A stretch of 64,000 nucleotides of DNA from Hyphomicrobium sp. (GCA_016793445.1 JAEUME010000006.1:62001-126000), one strand, 5' to 3'; positions 1 to 9,855 are shown, counted from the stretch's first letter. Notes: a model not told the origin generated them from the letters alone. Numbers and translations: made by a program.

Positions 1-1
1 G

Positions 2-430
2 ATCGCCCATGCGGGCGATCCGTTTGAGCGCGGGAGCGTGAGGCCTCTCGATTTCGGGCACTGGGCGGCACACAAGCTGGAAGTGCTGTCCAACTACGAA
101 CTGCGCCACGGGGAGGCGGTCGCCATCGGCATCGCGTTGGACACACGCTATTCGGTGCTTGCCGGGCTATTGCCTGAGGGCGAGGAGATGCGCGTTTGCC
201 GTCTATTGCGGCGGCTCGGGTTCACGCTTTGGCACGACGCCTGCGATCTGAAAGATGGCTTCGGATCTCGCAGCCTCTTAAAGGGTTTGGAGGAATTCCG
301 CGAACACCTGGGGGGTGATCTCACGATCACTCTGTTGACCAAACTGGGCAGTGGACTTGAGGTCAACAAGATGGATGAGCGTCTTGTCGATGACGCGCTC
401 GACTGGTTGCGCGCGGAGGCGTCACACTGA
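2..430 (+). CDS. eboD: EboD-like 3-dehydroquinate synthase family protein, 5' truncated by window edge
   Basis: The reading frame is open from base 2, so this is the last 142 residues of a gene that starts before the window; the GTG at 38 is internal. Visible motifs are GDPFERGS, DFGHWAAHKLE and RHGEAVAIG. The two His-containing motifs match the metal-binding histidines of the dehydroquinate synthase / sugar-phosphate cyclase fold. The gene overlaps the next one by one base (TGATG), and its neighbours are eboE, eboC, eboA and eboB, so it is the EboD member of an ebo cluster rather than the shikimate-pathway aroB. The product of the EboD reaction is not established; a cyclised sugar-derived compound is the family expectation. 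Confidence 0.85.
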   Translation: MAHAGDPFERGSVRPLDFGHWAAHKLEVLSNYELRHGEAVAIGIALDTRYSVLAGLLPEGEEMRVCRLLRRLGFTLWHDACDLKDGFGSRSLLKGLEEFREHLGGDLTITLLTKLGSGLEVNKMDERLVDDALDWLRAEASH

Positions 431-1629
431 TGCAACTCGATCTGCCGGGGCGGCCGCATCTTACCTACTGTAGTAACATTCACGCAGGCGAGACGTGGGA
501 CGAAATCGATCAGTCGCTTCGGCACTATATCCCGCGCGTCAAGGGTGAGGTTTCACCGAATGCTCCCATGGGCATCGGCCTGCGGCTATCTGCTGTCGCT
601 GCACATGAGCTGTCCGATCCTGGAGCGCGCGCCAGGTTCAAGCACTTCCTCGCGGCACAAGATTGTTACGTCTTCACGATCAACGCCTTTCCCTACGGCA
701 ATTTTCATGGCGAACGTGTGAAAGAGCACGTGTACGAACCGGATTGGCGTTCGCAAGACCGGCTACGGTTTACGAACCAGGTCGCAGACATCCTGGACGG
801 CATCGCACCGCCGGGGCTTGGCGCCAGCATCAGCACCGTTCCTGGGGCGTTTCGCGCAAACGTCACGACGCCGGCCGACATCGCAGCCATTACGGAAGGT
901 TTCGTTCGCGCGGCGGCACATCTGGAAACAATCCGGCAAAGGAACGGCCGCATGCTCGTTCTTGCCATAGAACCAGAGCCCGCATGCTTTTTGGAAACCA
1001 CGGCGGAGGCCGTACGCTTCTTTAAAGATCATCTCTACGCGGGCCCGGCACGTGAGTTGTTCTCGCAGCTGACAGGTAGCCCGCTTGCCGCTGCCGAGGC
1101 GGCCTTGCGGCGGCATCTTACCCTTTGTTTTGACGTGTGCCATTCGGCGGTGGCATTCGAGGAGACGCAGGAGGCGCTCGATGCGGTGCGGTCTGCGGGC
1201 ATCGGCATCGGCAAGCTGCAGCTCAGCTCCGCGCTGCGGGCGACGGGACAAGCGGCAACTTTCGAACGTTTGCTCGGCCACTTTGACGATCGTGTCTACC
1301 TGCACCAGACCGTGCAACGGCAGGATGGACTTTTAACCCGTTATACGGATTTGCCAGACGCGTTTGCGTCTGCGCAACGCGGTGATGCCGGGGCCGAGTG
1401 GCGTGTGCATTGCCACGTCCCCGTGTTCTTGGAGCACTACGGGACGGTGGGGTCGACCCAGAAGAATCTTCGCGAGGCTCTCTCCCTTTGCAGGACGCGC
1501 GAAGTCTCGCCGCATCTTGAAGTCGAGACTTACACATGGGCGGTGCTGCCAAGCGGCGCGCGTAACGGCGATCTCGGTAATGACATTGTGCGGGAGCTGC
1601 TATGGGTGCGATCGGAGCTCGGCGCGTGA
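430..1629 (+). CDS. eboE: EboE-like metabolite traffic protein (xylose isomerase-like TIM barrel)
   Basis: This 399-residue protein starts at an ATG that overlaps the stop of the preceding EboD gene. It has no signal peptide or membrane segment. Motifs such as CFDVCHSAVAFE and LEVETYTWAVLP fit a sugar-phosphate isomerase / xylose isomerase-like TIM barrel, and the position directly after an EboD-type cyclase identifies it as EboE. The family is known mainly from ebo clusters of cyanobacteria, some Pseudomonas and algal endosymbionts; its chemistry is unresolved. Assignment rests on fold-type motifs plus neighbourhood, not on an alignment. Confidence 0.8.
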   Translation: MQLDLPGRPHLTYCSNIHAGETWDEIDQSLRHYIPRVKGEVSPNAPMGIGLRLSAVAAHELSDPGARARFKHFLAAQDCYVFTINAFPYGNFHGERVKEHVYEPDWRSQDRLRFTNQVADILDGIAPPGLGASISTVPGAFRANVTTPADIAAITEGFVRAAAHLETIRQRNGRMLVLAIEPEPACFLETTAEAVRFFKDHLYAGPARELFSQLTGSPLAAAEAALRRHLTLCFDVCHSAVAFEETQEALDAVRSAGIGIGKLQLSSALRATGQAATFERLLGHFDDRVYLHQTVQRQDGLLTRYTDLPDAFASAQRGDAGAEWRVHCHVPVFLEHYGTVGSTQKNLREALSLCRTREVSPHLEVETYTWAVLPSGARNGDLGNDIVRELLWVRSELGA

Positions 1630-2474
1630 CGACATTGCCTGCCCTCTTGCGGCTTGCTCGCGTTTCGAATTTGCCGACTGTCTGGAGCAACGTCCTGGCC
1701 GCCGGCGTTCTAGCCGGTGAGCTTTCCGTGCGCGGTATGGCACTGACGCTCTTTGCCATGTCCGCGATGTACACCGGTGGAATGATCCTCAACGATGCCT
1801 TTGATCGCGAGATCGATGCGCGCGAGCGGCCGTCACGTCCAATCCCGTCTGGCGCGATTTCAACGGCTGTTGCGTGGTCGGCCGGCTTGGCGTGTCTCGC
1901 GGCCGGCGTCATCACTCTGGCGGCATTTGGGGCCAGGAGCGCTGGCGGCGGCATCGCACTTGCTGGCGCAATTTTGCTTTATGATGCCTGGCACAAGGGA
2001 AATCCGCTGTCCCCCTTGATCATGGGAACATGCCGCGCGCTGGTCTACATCGGCACGGCATTGGCTGCGGGCGCGGTGCTGTCAGGGCCGATCCTGTGTG
2101 CCGCACTTGCCTTGTTGCTCTACGTCGCCGGACTGACGCGGGCAGCCAAGGGCGGCGCCTTTCGCGATCTCGCCAGTTCCTGGCCACTGATATTGCTTCT
2201 GGCGCCGCTGATCGTGGCCTTGGCTTCAAGTGCGATGACGGCCGCCAGCATAGCATTTGCCGTCACCGCTCTGGCAGCCGTTGGATGGGCGATCGGGCTG
2301 CTACGCTCCCAGGAACCCGGCCAGCGCGAGGCGGCGATAGGACTGCTGATCGCCACCATCGCGCTGATGGATGGCGTGGTGGCGGCGGCGCACGGCTCTC
2401 CGGCTGTGGCCTTTGCCTGCCTCGGCCTCTTCGTCGTGACGTTACTTGCGCAACGCTTCGTGCCCGGAACCTGA
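1602..2474 (+). CDS. eboC: EboC-like UbiA-family prenyltransferase
   Basis: A 290-residue polytopic membrane protein of the UbiA superfamily. The first prenyl-diphosphate/Mg2+ motif is NDAFDREIDARERP at residues 64-77 (NDxxDxxxD), followed later by a YDAWHKGNPLSP segment typical of the EboC branch. These enzymes transfer a prenyl group to an aromatic or cyclic acceptor in the membrane; the acceptor here is probably the product of the EboD/EboE steps, which is inference. The ATG at 1602 has GGGAG five bases upstream but overlaps eboE by 28 bases. The in-frame GTG at 1626 gives a GTGA overlap with the eboE stop and also has GGAG upstream, so either start is possible. Confidence 0.85.
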   Translation: MGAIGARRVTTLPALLRLARVSNLPTVWSNVLAAGVLAGELSVRGMALTLFAMSAMYTGGMILNDAFDREIDARERPSRPIPSGAISTAVAWSAGLACLAAGVITLAAFGARSAGGGIALAGAILLYDAWHKGNPLSPLIMGTCRALVYIGTALAAGAVLSGPILCAALALLLYVAGLTRAAKGGAFRDLASSWPLILLLAPLIVALASSAMTAASIAFAVTALAAVGWAIGLLRSQEPGQREAAIGLLIATIALMDGVVAAAHGSPAVAFACLGLFVVTLLAQRFVPGT

Positions 2475-2480
2475 AATTGA

Positions 2481-3380
2481 GTGAGCCGCCCTATGATCGT
2501 TTCACAGGATGCCGCCGTACAAATTTCGAAAGCAGAAGCCCTGCTTCATGACTGGCTTTCCCGGCGGCTTTCTTCGGAAGCCCTGGCTTGGCTGGATCAG
2601 CAAATCAAGTTGCTCGAAACGGGACAACGCCCCCAGCAGCTTGCGATCGCAATCGGATTGGCTCCACGCAAGGTTGGAAAAGCCGATCTCGACTTGACGG
2701 CTGCAGAGCTCCAGGCTGCGCACGACGTGCGTCCAGGCCTGGATCCCGGGGGGTGGAGCGTCGATCAGGCCGCGCGAATTCTGCTGGTGCTGGCAAGCGC
2801 AGGCGCGAACCGCGACGCATTTGCTGAGAGCCTCGAGCGCGTCTTTGCCGCCGCGGAGATCGGTGAGCAGATCGCCCTCTTGCGCGGCCTGCCTCTCCTG
2901 CCTGAGCCGGAACGACTGATGCCGTACGCCGCTGAAGGCGTCCGTTCGGCCATGCAGCCGATATTCGAAGCCGTTGCACACCGCAATCCCTATCCGCGCG
3001 AACGCTTCAGCGAGGCGCAGTGGAATCAAATGGTGGTCAAGACGTTGTTCATTGGCAGCCGCCTATCGCCAATTCAAGGGCTGGACGACCGGCGCAATGC
3101 CGATCTGGCGCAGATGCTTGTCGACTACGCGGCCGAGCGCCGAGCCGCCGGGCGGCCGATTTCGCCGGAGCTTTGGCGTTGCGTCGCGCCGTTCGCGCGC
3201 GACGATGAGGTCGCGGCATTGTCGAAGATCCTTCTTTCCGGCACGCAAGCGGAGCGCTCCGGAGCCGCCTTGGCGCTTCATGAATGTCCCGTGCCCTCCG
3301 CGAAAGCCGCTTTGAGACCACACGCCAACTTGGTGTCCGCAATCGAAGCTGGACGCCTTTCATGGAATTCGATCTCCTAA
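2481..3380 (+). CDS. eboA: EboA domain protein
   Basis: A 299-residue soluble protein with many Leu/Ala-rich helices and no recognised catalytic motif. It sits six bases after the UbiA-type gene and 25 bases before the TatD-type gene, the position and size expected for EboA of ebo clusters. EboA has no known biochemical function. The start used is GTG at 2481; ATG at 2493 (MIVSQD) is an equally good alternative because neither has a strong ribosome binding site. Identification is therefore by neighbourhood plus length, with moderate certainty. Confidence 0.7.
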   Translation: MSRPMIVSQDAAVQISKAEALLHDWLSRRLSSEALAWLDQQIKLLETGQRPQQLAIAIGLAPRKVGKADLDLTAAELQAAHDVRPGLDPGGWSVDQAARILLVLASAGANRDAFAESLERVFAAAEIGEQIALLRGLPLLPEPERLMPYAAEGVRSAMQPIFEAVAHRNPYPRERFSEAQWNQMVVKTLFIGSRLSPIQGLDDRRNADLAQMLVDYAAERRAAGRPISPELWRCVAPFARDDEVAALSKILLSGTQAERSGAALALHECPVPSAKAALRPHANLVSAIEAGRLSWNSIS

Positions 3381-3405
3381 TCCAGTCACACTTGGAGCCG
3401 CCCAC

Positions 3406-4299
3406 ATGTATATCGATCCGCACGCCCATATGATTTCGCGCACCACTGATGACTACGAAGCCATGGCAAGAAACGGCGTGGTTGCTGTTATCGAACCCGC
3501 GTTCTGGATTGGGCAAGCCCGCACCAATGTCGGAAGCTACAAAGATTATCTTTCGCACATTTTGGGCTTCGAACGCTTCCGCGCAGGACAATTCGGCGTT
3601 CGCCACTATTGCTGCGTCGGCCTCAACTCCAAGGAGGCGAACAATGAAGCTCTTGCCGAGGCGGTCATGGCAATTCTGCCTCAATTCGCCACCAAGGAAG
3701 GCGTCGTCGCGATTGGTGAAATCGGTTACGATGAGCAGACGGCGCTTGAGGATAAGTATTTTCGCCTGCAACTCGATCTCGCGCGCGAGTTGGAACTGCC
3801 CGTCATGATCCACACACCCCACCGTGACAAGAAGCGCGGCGCATCGCGTTCCATCGACGTCATCATCGAGCATAAGCTCGACCCGTCGCGGGTCGTTATC
3901 GATCACGTCAACGAGGAGACGATCAAGGAGGTGAAGGATCGTGGGTTCTGGGCCGCATTTTCGATCTATCCGCATTCCAAGATGACGGCCGAGCGCATGG
4001 CGGCCCTCGTGACGAGCTTCGGACCAGAGCAACTGATTGTCGATTCTGCTTGCGACTGGGGCGTTTCTGATCCGCTCTCGGTGCCCAAGACAGCAAAACT
4101 GATGGCCAAGCAGGGTGTGCCGGAGGCCGCGGTCAAACTTGTCACCTACACCAACGCCCTTACGGTCTACGGCAAGAGCGGACAAATGGCAGAGACCGAC
4201 TGGCTGTCACCGCCGGCTATCGACCAGAGAACGCTCTATCAAGGCAACACTGTGCTGCGGGGCGGACAAACACCCAGGGTTGGCCAGCCGGACTCGTGA
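3406..4299 (+). CDS. eboB: EboB-like TatD-family metal-dependent hydrolase
   Basis: A 297-residue amidohydrolase-fold protein. The N-terminal metal motif is HAH at residues 6-8, followed by GEIGYDEQ, IHTPHRDK, VIDHVNEET and a late VDSACDWGVSDP segment, together giving the His/Glu/His/Asp ligand set of the TatD family. GGAG lies eight bases before the ATG. It is the last gene of the ebo block visible here. TatD proteins proper are nucleases; the EboB branch is distinct and its substrate is unknown. No eboF (phosphodiesterase-like) gene follows; if present it must be upstream of the window. Confidence 0.82.
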   Translation: MYIDPHAHMISRTTDDYEAMARNGVVAVIEPAFWIGQARTNVGSYKDYLSHILGFERFRAGQFGVRHYCCVGLNSKEANNEALAEAVMAILPQFATKEGVVAIGEIGYDEQTALEDKYFRLQLDLARELELPVMIHTPHRDKKRGASRSIDVIIEHKLDPSRVVIDHVNEETIKEVKDRGFWAAFSIYPHSKMTAERMAALVTSFGPEQLIVDSACDWGVSDPLSVPKTAKLMAKQGVPEAAVKLVTYTNALTVYGKSGQMAETDWLSPPAIDQRTLYQGNTVLRGGQTPRVGQPDS

Positions 4300-4459
4300 T
4301 CAAGCCGATCACGCTCGAACTTGGCCGCAACGATCAGCACGAGAGCGCAGCCGAAGGGCAAGCGAGCGCAGCTTCATCAACTCCTCTTCGCTGACGGAAC
4401 TGAGTACCGCACAAGATCGTTTCCTGGAGTTGACAGTTAAGCGATAGAAAGGACACACA

Positions 4460-4933
4460 ATGGCAAAGAACACGATTTGCCTGTGGTATGACAAGGACGC
4501 CGAGGCTGCTGCCCGCTTCTACGCCCAGACATTTCCCGACAGCGCGGTGGGTGCCGTCCACCGTGCGCCGAGTGACTACCCATCGGGCAAGGCGGGCGAC
4601 GTTCTGACGGTGGAATTCACAGTCGCCGGCATTCCGTGTCTTGGCCTCAACGGTGGTCCCGCGTTCAAGCACACCGAAGCCTTCTCCTTCCAGATCGCTA
4701 CCGACAATCAGGAAGAGACCGATCGCTACTGGAACGCCATCGTGGACAATGGCGGCCAGGAGAGTGCGTGCGGTTGGTGCAAGGACAAGTGGGGGGTGTC
4801 CTGGCAAATAACGCCGCGCGTTCTGACCGAAGCGCTGGCTGCCGGTGGCGATGAGGCAAGGCGCGCGTTTGATGTGATGATGGACATGAGGAAGATCGAC
4901 GTTGCCGCGATCAAGGCCGCGCGGCGCGGGTGA
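4460..4933 (+). CDS. VOC-fold PhnB-like protein (3-demethylubiquinone-9 methyltransferase-type domain)
   Basis: This 157-residue protein has the MAKNTICLWYDKDAEAA start and the tail WGVSWQITPRVLTEAL characteristic of the PhnB-like branch of the vicinal-oxygen-chelate superfamily. Two beta-alpha-beta-beta-beta modules can be traced. Members are often named 3-demethylubiquinone-9 3-methyltransferase but are not proven methyltransferases and commonly bind no catalytic metal. GAAAGGA lies seven bases before the ATG. It is separated by 160 bases from eboB and by about 350 from the kdp operon, so it looks like a single transcription unit. Confidence 0.8.
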   Translation: MAKNTICLWYDKDAEAAARFYAQTFPDSAVGAVHRAPSDYPSGKAGDVLTVEFTVAGIPCLGLNGGPAFKHTEAFSFQIATDNQEETDRYWNAIVDNGGQESACGWCKDKWGVSWQITPRVLTEALAAGGDEARRAFDVMMDMRKIDVAAIKAARRG

Positions 4934-5281
4934 CGGTGCGCCGTCTGGTGCCGCCGTCTTTTGCGTAGGGATCTCACGTCAGAATTCAGGATTATGGAAT
5001 CGCGCGCCTTTCCCCTCCCCTTGTGGAGGAGGAACAAGCGCGTGCGAGAGGCCAAGTGCGCCGTCTGCATGCTCTGAAAATGCTCTAGATAGCACACTAG
5101 ATAGCACACTGTGCTTACGATCTTCGAACGTCCCAGGAATGCGTTCGATAGCGCGCTAGAAAATTGCCGCCATCCCGATCTTTACGCCGTCCTTATTCGC
5201 GCGGGCGGATTTCCCAATCGAGACCTTATGCCGTCCTGGCGCACTCTGCCCTCCACCACACGAACTTGGAGGAGCAGCAGC
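4934..5281. other. Intergenic region upstream of kdp
   Basis: No convincing gene. It must hold the promoter for the kdp operon, which KdpE would bind, but no operator could be recognised by eye. A perfect 12-base tandem duplication lies at 5086-5109. The last 15 bases carry the GGAGG ribosome binding site of the small leader peptide. Confidence 0.5.
5086..5109. repeat. Two tandem copies of a 12-base unit
   Basis: TAGATAGCACAC occurs twice head to tail, at 5086-5097 and 5098-5109, about 175 bases upstream of the first kdp-linked start codon. It may be a regulatory direct repeat or simple slippage. Confidence 0.7.
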
Positions 5282-5365
5282 ATGCTCGACCTCGTCTTCC
5301 TCGCTCTCGGCCTGGGCGGCTTCGCTCTGATGGGTGCCTACGCTGCGCTCTGCGACCGGCTCTAG
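5282..5365 (+). CDS. 27-residue membrane peptide preceding kdpF
   Basis: MLDLVFLALGLGGFALMG followed by a short polar tail: one hydrophobic helix of about 18 residues ending in YAALCDRL. GGAGG lies nine bases before the ATG at 5282, and the TAG stop overlaps the AGGAGG that serves kdpF, so translation of the two is probably coupled. Size and position resemble KdpF itself, and small proteins of this look are found ahead of kdpF in other bacteria. A role in stabilising or regulating the KdpABC complex is inference. Confidence 0.65.
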   Translation: MLDLVFLALGLGGFALMGAYAALCDRL

Positions 5366-5374
5366 GAGGCGCCC

Positions 5375-5461
5375 ATGAGTGATCCCATCATCGGTCTGTT
5401 GATCGCCGTCGGGCTCGGCGCCTACCTGATTTACACCCTGCTTCGGCCCGAACGTTTCTGA
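5375..5461 (+). CDS. kdpF: K+-transporting ATPase subunit KdpF
   Basis: A 28-residue single-helix peptide (MSDPIIGLLIAVGLGAYLIY, then TLLRPERF) with AGGAGG five bases upstream. KdpF is a small lipid-like stabiliser of the KdpABC complex in the inner membrane; length, the LLRPERF ending and position directly before kdpA all match the family. It would be missed by automatic callers that apply a length cut-off. Confidence 0.9.
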   Translation: MSDPIIGLLIAVGLGAYLIYTLLRPERF

Positions 5462-5479
5462 TTCTGGAAAGGTCAATCC

Positions 5480-7189
5480 ATGACACCCGTTGGTTGGCTG
5501 CAGATCGCGCTGGTGCTCGGCGCGGTCCTCGTCTGCGCCTGGCAGCTCGGCCTCTATATGGCCCGCGTATTTCAGGCCGAGAAAACATTTCTCACGCCAG
5601 TGCTGCTGCCTGTCGAGCGCGCGTTCTACAACGCTGCGGGCATCAGGTTCGAGAAAGAGCAGTCCTGGCTCACATACACGCTCGCGATGCTCGCCTTCAA
5701 CGCGCTTGGATTTCTCGTACTCTACGCGCTCATGCGATTGCAGGCGCTGTTACCGCTCAACCCGCAGGGGTTCGCCGGGGTGGCGCCCGATCTTGCCTTC
5801 AACACGGCGATGAGCTTCGCGACCAACACGAACTGGCAAGCTTACGGCGGCGAGACGACCATGAGCCACCTCGTGCAGATGGCTGGTCTTACCGTGCAGA
5901 ACTTCCTTTCGGCTGCGACCGGCATCGCGTTGGCAATCGCCGTAACGCGCGCCTTTGCGCGCAGCTCGGCACAGACGCTGGGCAACTTCTGGGTCGATAT
6001 GACCTGCGCAACGCTTTACGTGCTGCTGCCGCTGTCTGTCCTGGTTGCCATCACTTTTGCATTGACCGGTGTGCCGCAGACCCTGGCCGGCAGTGTCGAG
6101 GCGACGACGCTGGAGGGCGCAAAGCAGACGATCGCGCTCGGCCCCGTTGCCAGTCAGGAGGCGATCAAGCAGCTCGGCACAAACGGCGGCGGCTTCTTCA
6201 ACGCCAACGCCGCTCATCCCTTCGAGAACCCGAATGCCTGGTCGAACGCACTCTCGATCTGGAGCATGCTGCTGGTGGCGACTGCCCTCACGTTCACCTT
6301 CGGACGGATGGTCGGCGACAGGAGGCAGGGTCTCGCGCTGCTGTTCGCGATGTATGCCCTGCTGATTGCGGCAACCGCCGTCGTCTACTGGGCGGAGGCA
6401 TCCGGCAATCCGCTGCTTGCCAAGGAGGGTGTCGACATTGCCGCCGGCAACATGGAGGGCAAGGAGATCCGTTTCGGGCAGGCGCTTTCGGCCCTCTATG
6501 TGGTCGCCACGACTGGCCTGTCCTGCGGTGCCGTCAACACCATGCACAATTCCCTGATGCCACTCGGCGGATCAGTGCCTCTCTTCCTGATGCAGCTCGG
6601 TGAGATCCTGCCGGGCGGAGTCGGCTCGGGCTTGTACGGCATGATCGTCGTTGCGCTGCTGACGGTGTTCATCGCCGGCCTTATGGTTGGCCGCACGCCT
6701 GAATACCTCGGCAAGAAAATCGAGGCGCGCGAGATGAAGCTCGCCATGCTGGCGGTTCTGATACTGCCGCTCGTCATCCTCGGCTTCTCGGCGGCGTCTG
6801 CGATGCTGCCCAAGGCGCTCGAAAGCCTGGCCAACCCAGGTCCGCGCGGCTTGACCGAGATTCTCTATGCCTACTCGTCCGCAACTGGCAACAACGGATC
6901 GGCGTTCGCGGGGCTCTCTGCCAATACGACTTGGTACAACACCACTCTAGGCATCGCCATGCTGCTCGGCCGCTTCGCCTACATCGTGCCGGTGATGGCG
7001 ATTGCGGGCGCTCTGGCGGCCAAAAAGAAAGTGCCGGTCTCGCCAGGCACTTTCCCGACGCACGGGCCTCTGTTCATCGGCCTGCTCATCGGCGTCATCC
7101 TGATCCTTGGCGGACTGCAGTACTTCCCGGCCCTCGCACTCGGCCCGATCGTCGAGCACTTCCTGATGCATGCCGGCAAGACCTTCTGA
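5480..7189 (+). CDS. kdpA: K+-transporting ATPase subunit KdpA
   Basis: A 569-residue polytopic protein, the K+-binding and translocating subunit of the Kdp P-type ATPase, related to Trk/Ktr channels. Family motifs include [44 protein letters not shown] and [12 protein letters not shown], the loops that form the four-fold selectivity filter. Length equals the usual 555-600. It lies 18 bases after kdpF and its stop (TGATGG) is followed within 11 bases by the preferred kdpB start. Confidence 0.98.
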   Translation: MTPVGWLQIALVLGAVLVCAWQLGLYMARVFQAEKTFLTPVLLPVERAFYNAAGIRFEKEQSWLTYTLAMLAFNALGFLVLYALMRLQALLPLNPQGFAGVAPDLAFNTAMSFATNTNWQAYGGETTMSHLVQMAGLTVQNFLSAATGIALAIAVTRAFARSSAQTLGNFWVDMTCATLYVLLPLSVLVAITFALTGVPQTLAGSVEATTLEGAKQTIALGPVASQEAIKQLGTNGGGFFNANAAHPFENPNAWSNALSIWSMLLVATALTFTFGRMVGDRRQGLALLFAMYALLIAATAVVYWAEASGNPLLAKEGVDIAAGNMEGKEIRFGQALSALYVVATTGLSCGAVNTMHNSLMPLGGSVPLFLMQLGEILPGGVGSGLYGMIVVALLTVFIAGLMVGRTPEYLGKKIEAREMKLAMLAVLILPLVILGFSAASAMLPKALESLANPGPRGLTEILYAYSSATGNNGSAFAGLSANTTWYNTTLGIAMLLGRFAYIVPVMAIAGALAAKKKVPVSPGTFPTHGPLFIGLLIGVILILGGLQYFPALALGPIVEHFLMHAGKTF

Positions 7190-7200
7190 TGGAGCGCACC

Positions 7201-9255
7201 ATGGCTCGTGCCAAGACGACGTCACTCTTCGATACCGGGATCCTGCGGCAGGCCGCGCTTGACGCGGTCGCGAAACTGGCTCCCGCCAAACTTGTGCGAA
7301 ACCCCGTCATGTTCGTGACCGGCGCAGTGGCGGTTCTCGTCACGCTCGTCTTCATCCGCGATCTGCTTTACGTGCGGGCCGGCCTTAGCTTCACCGGGCA
7401 AATTGCAGCCTGGCTGTGGTTCACGGTGATTTTCGCTAATTTCGCGGAGGCGATCGCGGAAGGGCGGGGCAAGGCCCATGCCGATGCCCTGCGGTCCACT
7501 CGAAGCGACACGCAGGCGAAAGTTCTCTTGCATCCAGATGATCCCGCCGACGATCTGTGGGAGCCGAAATCAGCAGATTTTCTCGATGTCGGGGAGGTGG
7601 TGCTGGTCGAGGCAGGAGAAACGATTCCGGCCGACGGTGAAGTCGTGGCCGGTATCGCCTCGGTCAACGAGTCCGCGGTCACAGGTGAATCGGCGCCCGT
7701 CATCCGCGAATCCGGCGGTGACCGCTCGGCCGTCACGGGCGGAACGGTCGTGCTATCCGACTGGATCAGAGTGCGCGTCACGTCGGCTCCGGGCTCGTCC
7801 TTTCTCGATCGCATGATCGCGCTTGTCGAAGGCGCACAACGGCAGAAAACACCCAACGAACTCGCGCTCTCGGTCCTGCTGTCCGGGATGACGCTGATCT
7901 TTCTGATCGCCGTTACGACCCTGTGGGGACTTGCCGGCTATTCCGGCACCATCTTGTCGGTCACGGTTCTGGTCGCGCTGCTGGTCACGCTGATCCCGAC
8001 CACGATCGGTGGGCTGCTTTCCGCAATCGGCATCGCCGGCATGGATCGTCTGATCCGGTTCAACGTCATGGCGACATCCGGGCGGGCCGTGGAAGCCGCA
8101 GGCGATGTCGACACGCTTCTCCTTGACAAGACCGGCACGATCACTTTCGGCAATCGGCTTGCAACCGCTTTCATCCCCGCTCCAGGCTTCACCGACAACG
8201 ACATCGCTGCGGCGGCACTGCTTTCATCGCTCTCCGACGAGACGCCGGAAGGCCGCTCGATCGTGGCTCTCGCCAAAGGTAACCATGCGCAGACCGAGCC
8301 TGATCTGCGATCGCATGCGCCGGCATTCATCCCATTCTCGGCGCAGACAAGAATCTCGGGCATCGACGTCGATGGGCGCCAGATCCGCAAAGGGGCCGTC
8401 GATGCGGTGCTCAGAGCCATCGGCATGCCCCTGAACGACACACCCGCCGCTTTCCGCGAGGCCGTCGAGCGCATCTCCCGCACCGGTGGCACGCCACTCG
8501 CAGTTGCCGACGGCAACCGGCTGCTCGGCGTCATACATCTCAAAGACGTGGTGAAGCCTGACATCAAGGAACGCTTTGCGGCCTTGCGCGCGATGGGCAT
8601 CAAGACTGTAATGGTCACCGGCGACAACCCGGTCACCGCCGCGGCTATCGCCTCGGAAGCCGGCGTCGATGACTACATCGCCGAAGCCACGCCGCAGGAC
8701 AAACTTGCCTATATCAAAGCCGAGCAGGGCAAGGGCCGTCTGATCGCGATGTGCGGCGATGGCACAAACGACGCGCCTGCCCTGGCGCAGGCTGATGTCG
8801 GCGTCGCAATGCAGTCTGGAACTCAGGCTGCCCGCGAGGCCGGCAACATGGTCGATCTCGACAGCAATCCAACCAAGCTCATCGAAGTGACCGAAATCGG
8901 CAAGCAACTCCTGATGACGCGCGGCTCGCTGACGACGTTCTCGATCGCCAACGATGTCGCCAAGTACTTCGCGATTATCCCGGCGCTGTTCCTGGCAACC
9001 TATCCGGAGCTAGGAGCGCTCAACATCATGCACCTGGCGACGCCTGAAAGCGCCATCCTGTCGGCAGTCATCTTCAATGCGCTGATTATCGTGGCGCTGA
9101 TCCCGCTGGCGCTCAAAGGCATCGCTTACCAGCCGGTCGGCGCCGCCGCCCTCTTGCGCCGCAACCTGCTCGTCTACGGGCTCGGTGGACTGATCGTGCC
9201 CTTCGTCGGCATCAAGCTTATCGACCTCGCCGTCTCGGCGTTGCGGCTCGCCTGA
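7201..9255 (+). CDS. kdpB: K+-transporting ATPase subunit KdpB
   Basis: The catalytic ATP-hydrolysing subunit of Kdp, 684 residues from ATG 7201, matching the usual length. The phosphorylation motif is [11 protein letters not shown], the actuator loop contains VTGESAPVI, and the hinge is [20 protein letters not shown] sits six bases before 7201. An in-frame ATG at 7189 overlapping the kdpA stop would add four residues. The frame is open far upstream into kdpA, but those codons are not KdpB-like. Confidence 0.98.
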   Translation: MARAKTTSLFDTGILRQAALDAVAKLAPAKLVRNPVMFVTGAVAVLVTLVFIRDLLYVRAGLSFTGQIAAWLWFTVIFANFAEAIAEGRGKAHADALRSTRSDTQAKVLLHPDDPADDLWEPKSADFLDVGEVVLVEAGETIPADGEVVAGIASVNESAVTGESAPVIRESGGDRSAVTGGTVVLSDWIRVRVTSAPGSSFLDRMIALVEGAQRQKTPNELALSVLLSGMTLIFLIAVTTLWGLAGYSGTILSVTVLVALLVTLIPTTIGGLLSAIGIAGMDRLIRFNVMATSGRAVEAAGDVDTLLLDKTGTITFGNRLATAFIPAPGFTDNDIAAAALLSSLSDETPEGRSIVALAKGNHAQTEPDLRSHAPAFIPFSAQTRISGIDVDGRQIRKGAVDAVLRAIGMPLNDTPAAFREAVERISRTGGTPLAVADGNRLLGVIHLKDVVKPDIKERFAALRAMGIKTVMVTGDNPVTAAAIASEAGVDDYIAEATPQDKLAYIKAEQGKGRLIAMCGDGTNDAPALAQADVGVAMQSGTQAAREAGNMVDLDSNPTKLIEVTEIGKQLLMTRGSLTTFSIANDVAKYFAIIPALFLATYPELGALNIMHLATPESAILSAVIFNALIIVALIPLALKGIAYQPVGAAALLRRNLLVYGLGGLIVPFVGIKLIDLAVSALRLA

Positions 9256-9267
9256 AGGAGACCTCCC

Positions 9268-9849
9268 ATGCTTGCGCATGTTCGTCCCGCACTGGTCATG
9301 ATGGTGCTCTTCACCCTGCTTACAGGGCTCGCCTACCCACTGGCGATGACTGGCTTGGCGCAGCTCGTCTTTCCGTCGGCCGCAAACGGTAGCCTAATGA
9401 TCCGAGCCAATACGATCGTCGGCTCGGAGCTTGTCGGCCAGTCCTTCACATCGGACCGGTATTTCTGGCCACGGCCGTCTGCTGCCGGTGACAAGGGATA
9501 TAATGCCGCCAGTTCGTCCGGCTCCAACCTCGGTCCGCTATCCAAGAAGTTGATCGAGCGCGTGAACGGGGATGTGGCAGCCCTGCACAAGGCCGGCGCA
9601 ACAAGCCCCATCCCGGTCGACGCGGTAACCGCCTCGGCGAGTGGGCTTGATCCGCATATCTCGCCCACATTTGCTGCCCAGCAGGTCGCGCGTATCGCGG
9701 CGGCCCGAAAGATTCCCGAGGCGCAAGTCCGCGAGCTCGTCGAACGGGCAACCGAGCAACCGTTCCTTGGGCTCTTCGGAGAGCGGCGAATCAACGTGCT
9801 CCGATTGAATCTTGCTCTTGACGCGGCCCCGCCCCCCGGTGCCGGATAG
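9268..9849 (+). CDS. kdpC: K+-transporting ATPase subunit KdpC
   Basis: A 193-residue protein with one N-terminal transmembrane helix and a periplasmic domain, the accessory subunit that holds KdpB to KdpA and raises K+/ATP affinity. Family motifs are QSFTSDRYFWPRPSA, ASSSGSNLGP, AVTASASGLDPHISP and the C-terminal VNVLRLN-type strand. GAAGGAGA lies eight bases upstream of the ATG; the gene follows kdpB by 12 bases. Confidence 0.97.
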   Translation: MLAHVRPALVMMVLFTLLTGLAYPLAMTGLAQLVFPSAANGSLMIRANTIVGSELVGQSFTSDRYFWPRPSAAGDKGYNAASSSGSNLGPLSKKLIERVNGDVAALHKAGATSPIPVDAVTASASGLDPHISPTFAAQQVARIAAARKIPEAQVRELVERATEQPFLGLFGERRINVLRLNLALDAAPPPGAG

Positions 9850-9855
9850 GGCGTG

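Noticed and set aside
3049-4185. Open frame of 378 codons on the - strand
   Set aside because: Antisense to eboA and eboB, both supported by neighbourhood and motifs.
4309-4807. Minus-strand open frames at the eboB to VOC junction
   Set aside because: They are shadows of the VOC gene and the short spacer, with no motif or ribosome binding site.
6931-7200. Extended N-terminus of KdpB
   Set aside because: The upstream codons overlap kdpA out of frame and are not KdpB-like; ATG 7201 has its own ribosome binding site.
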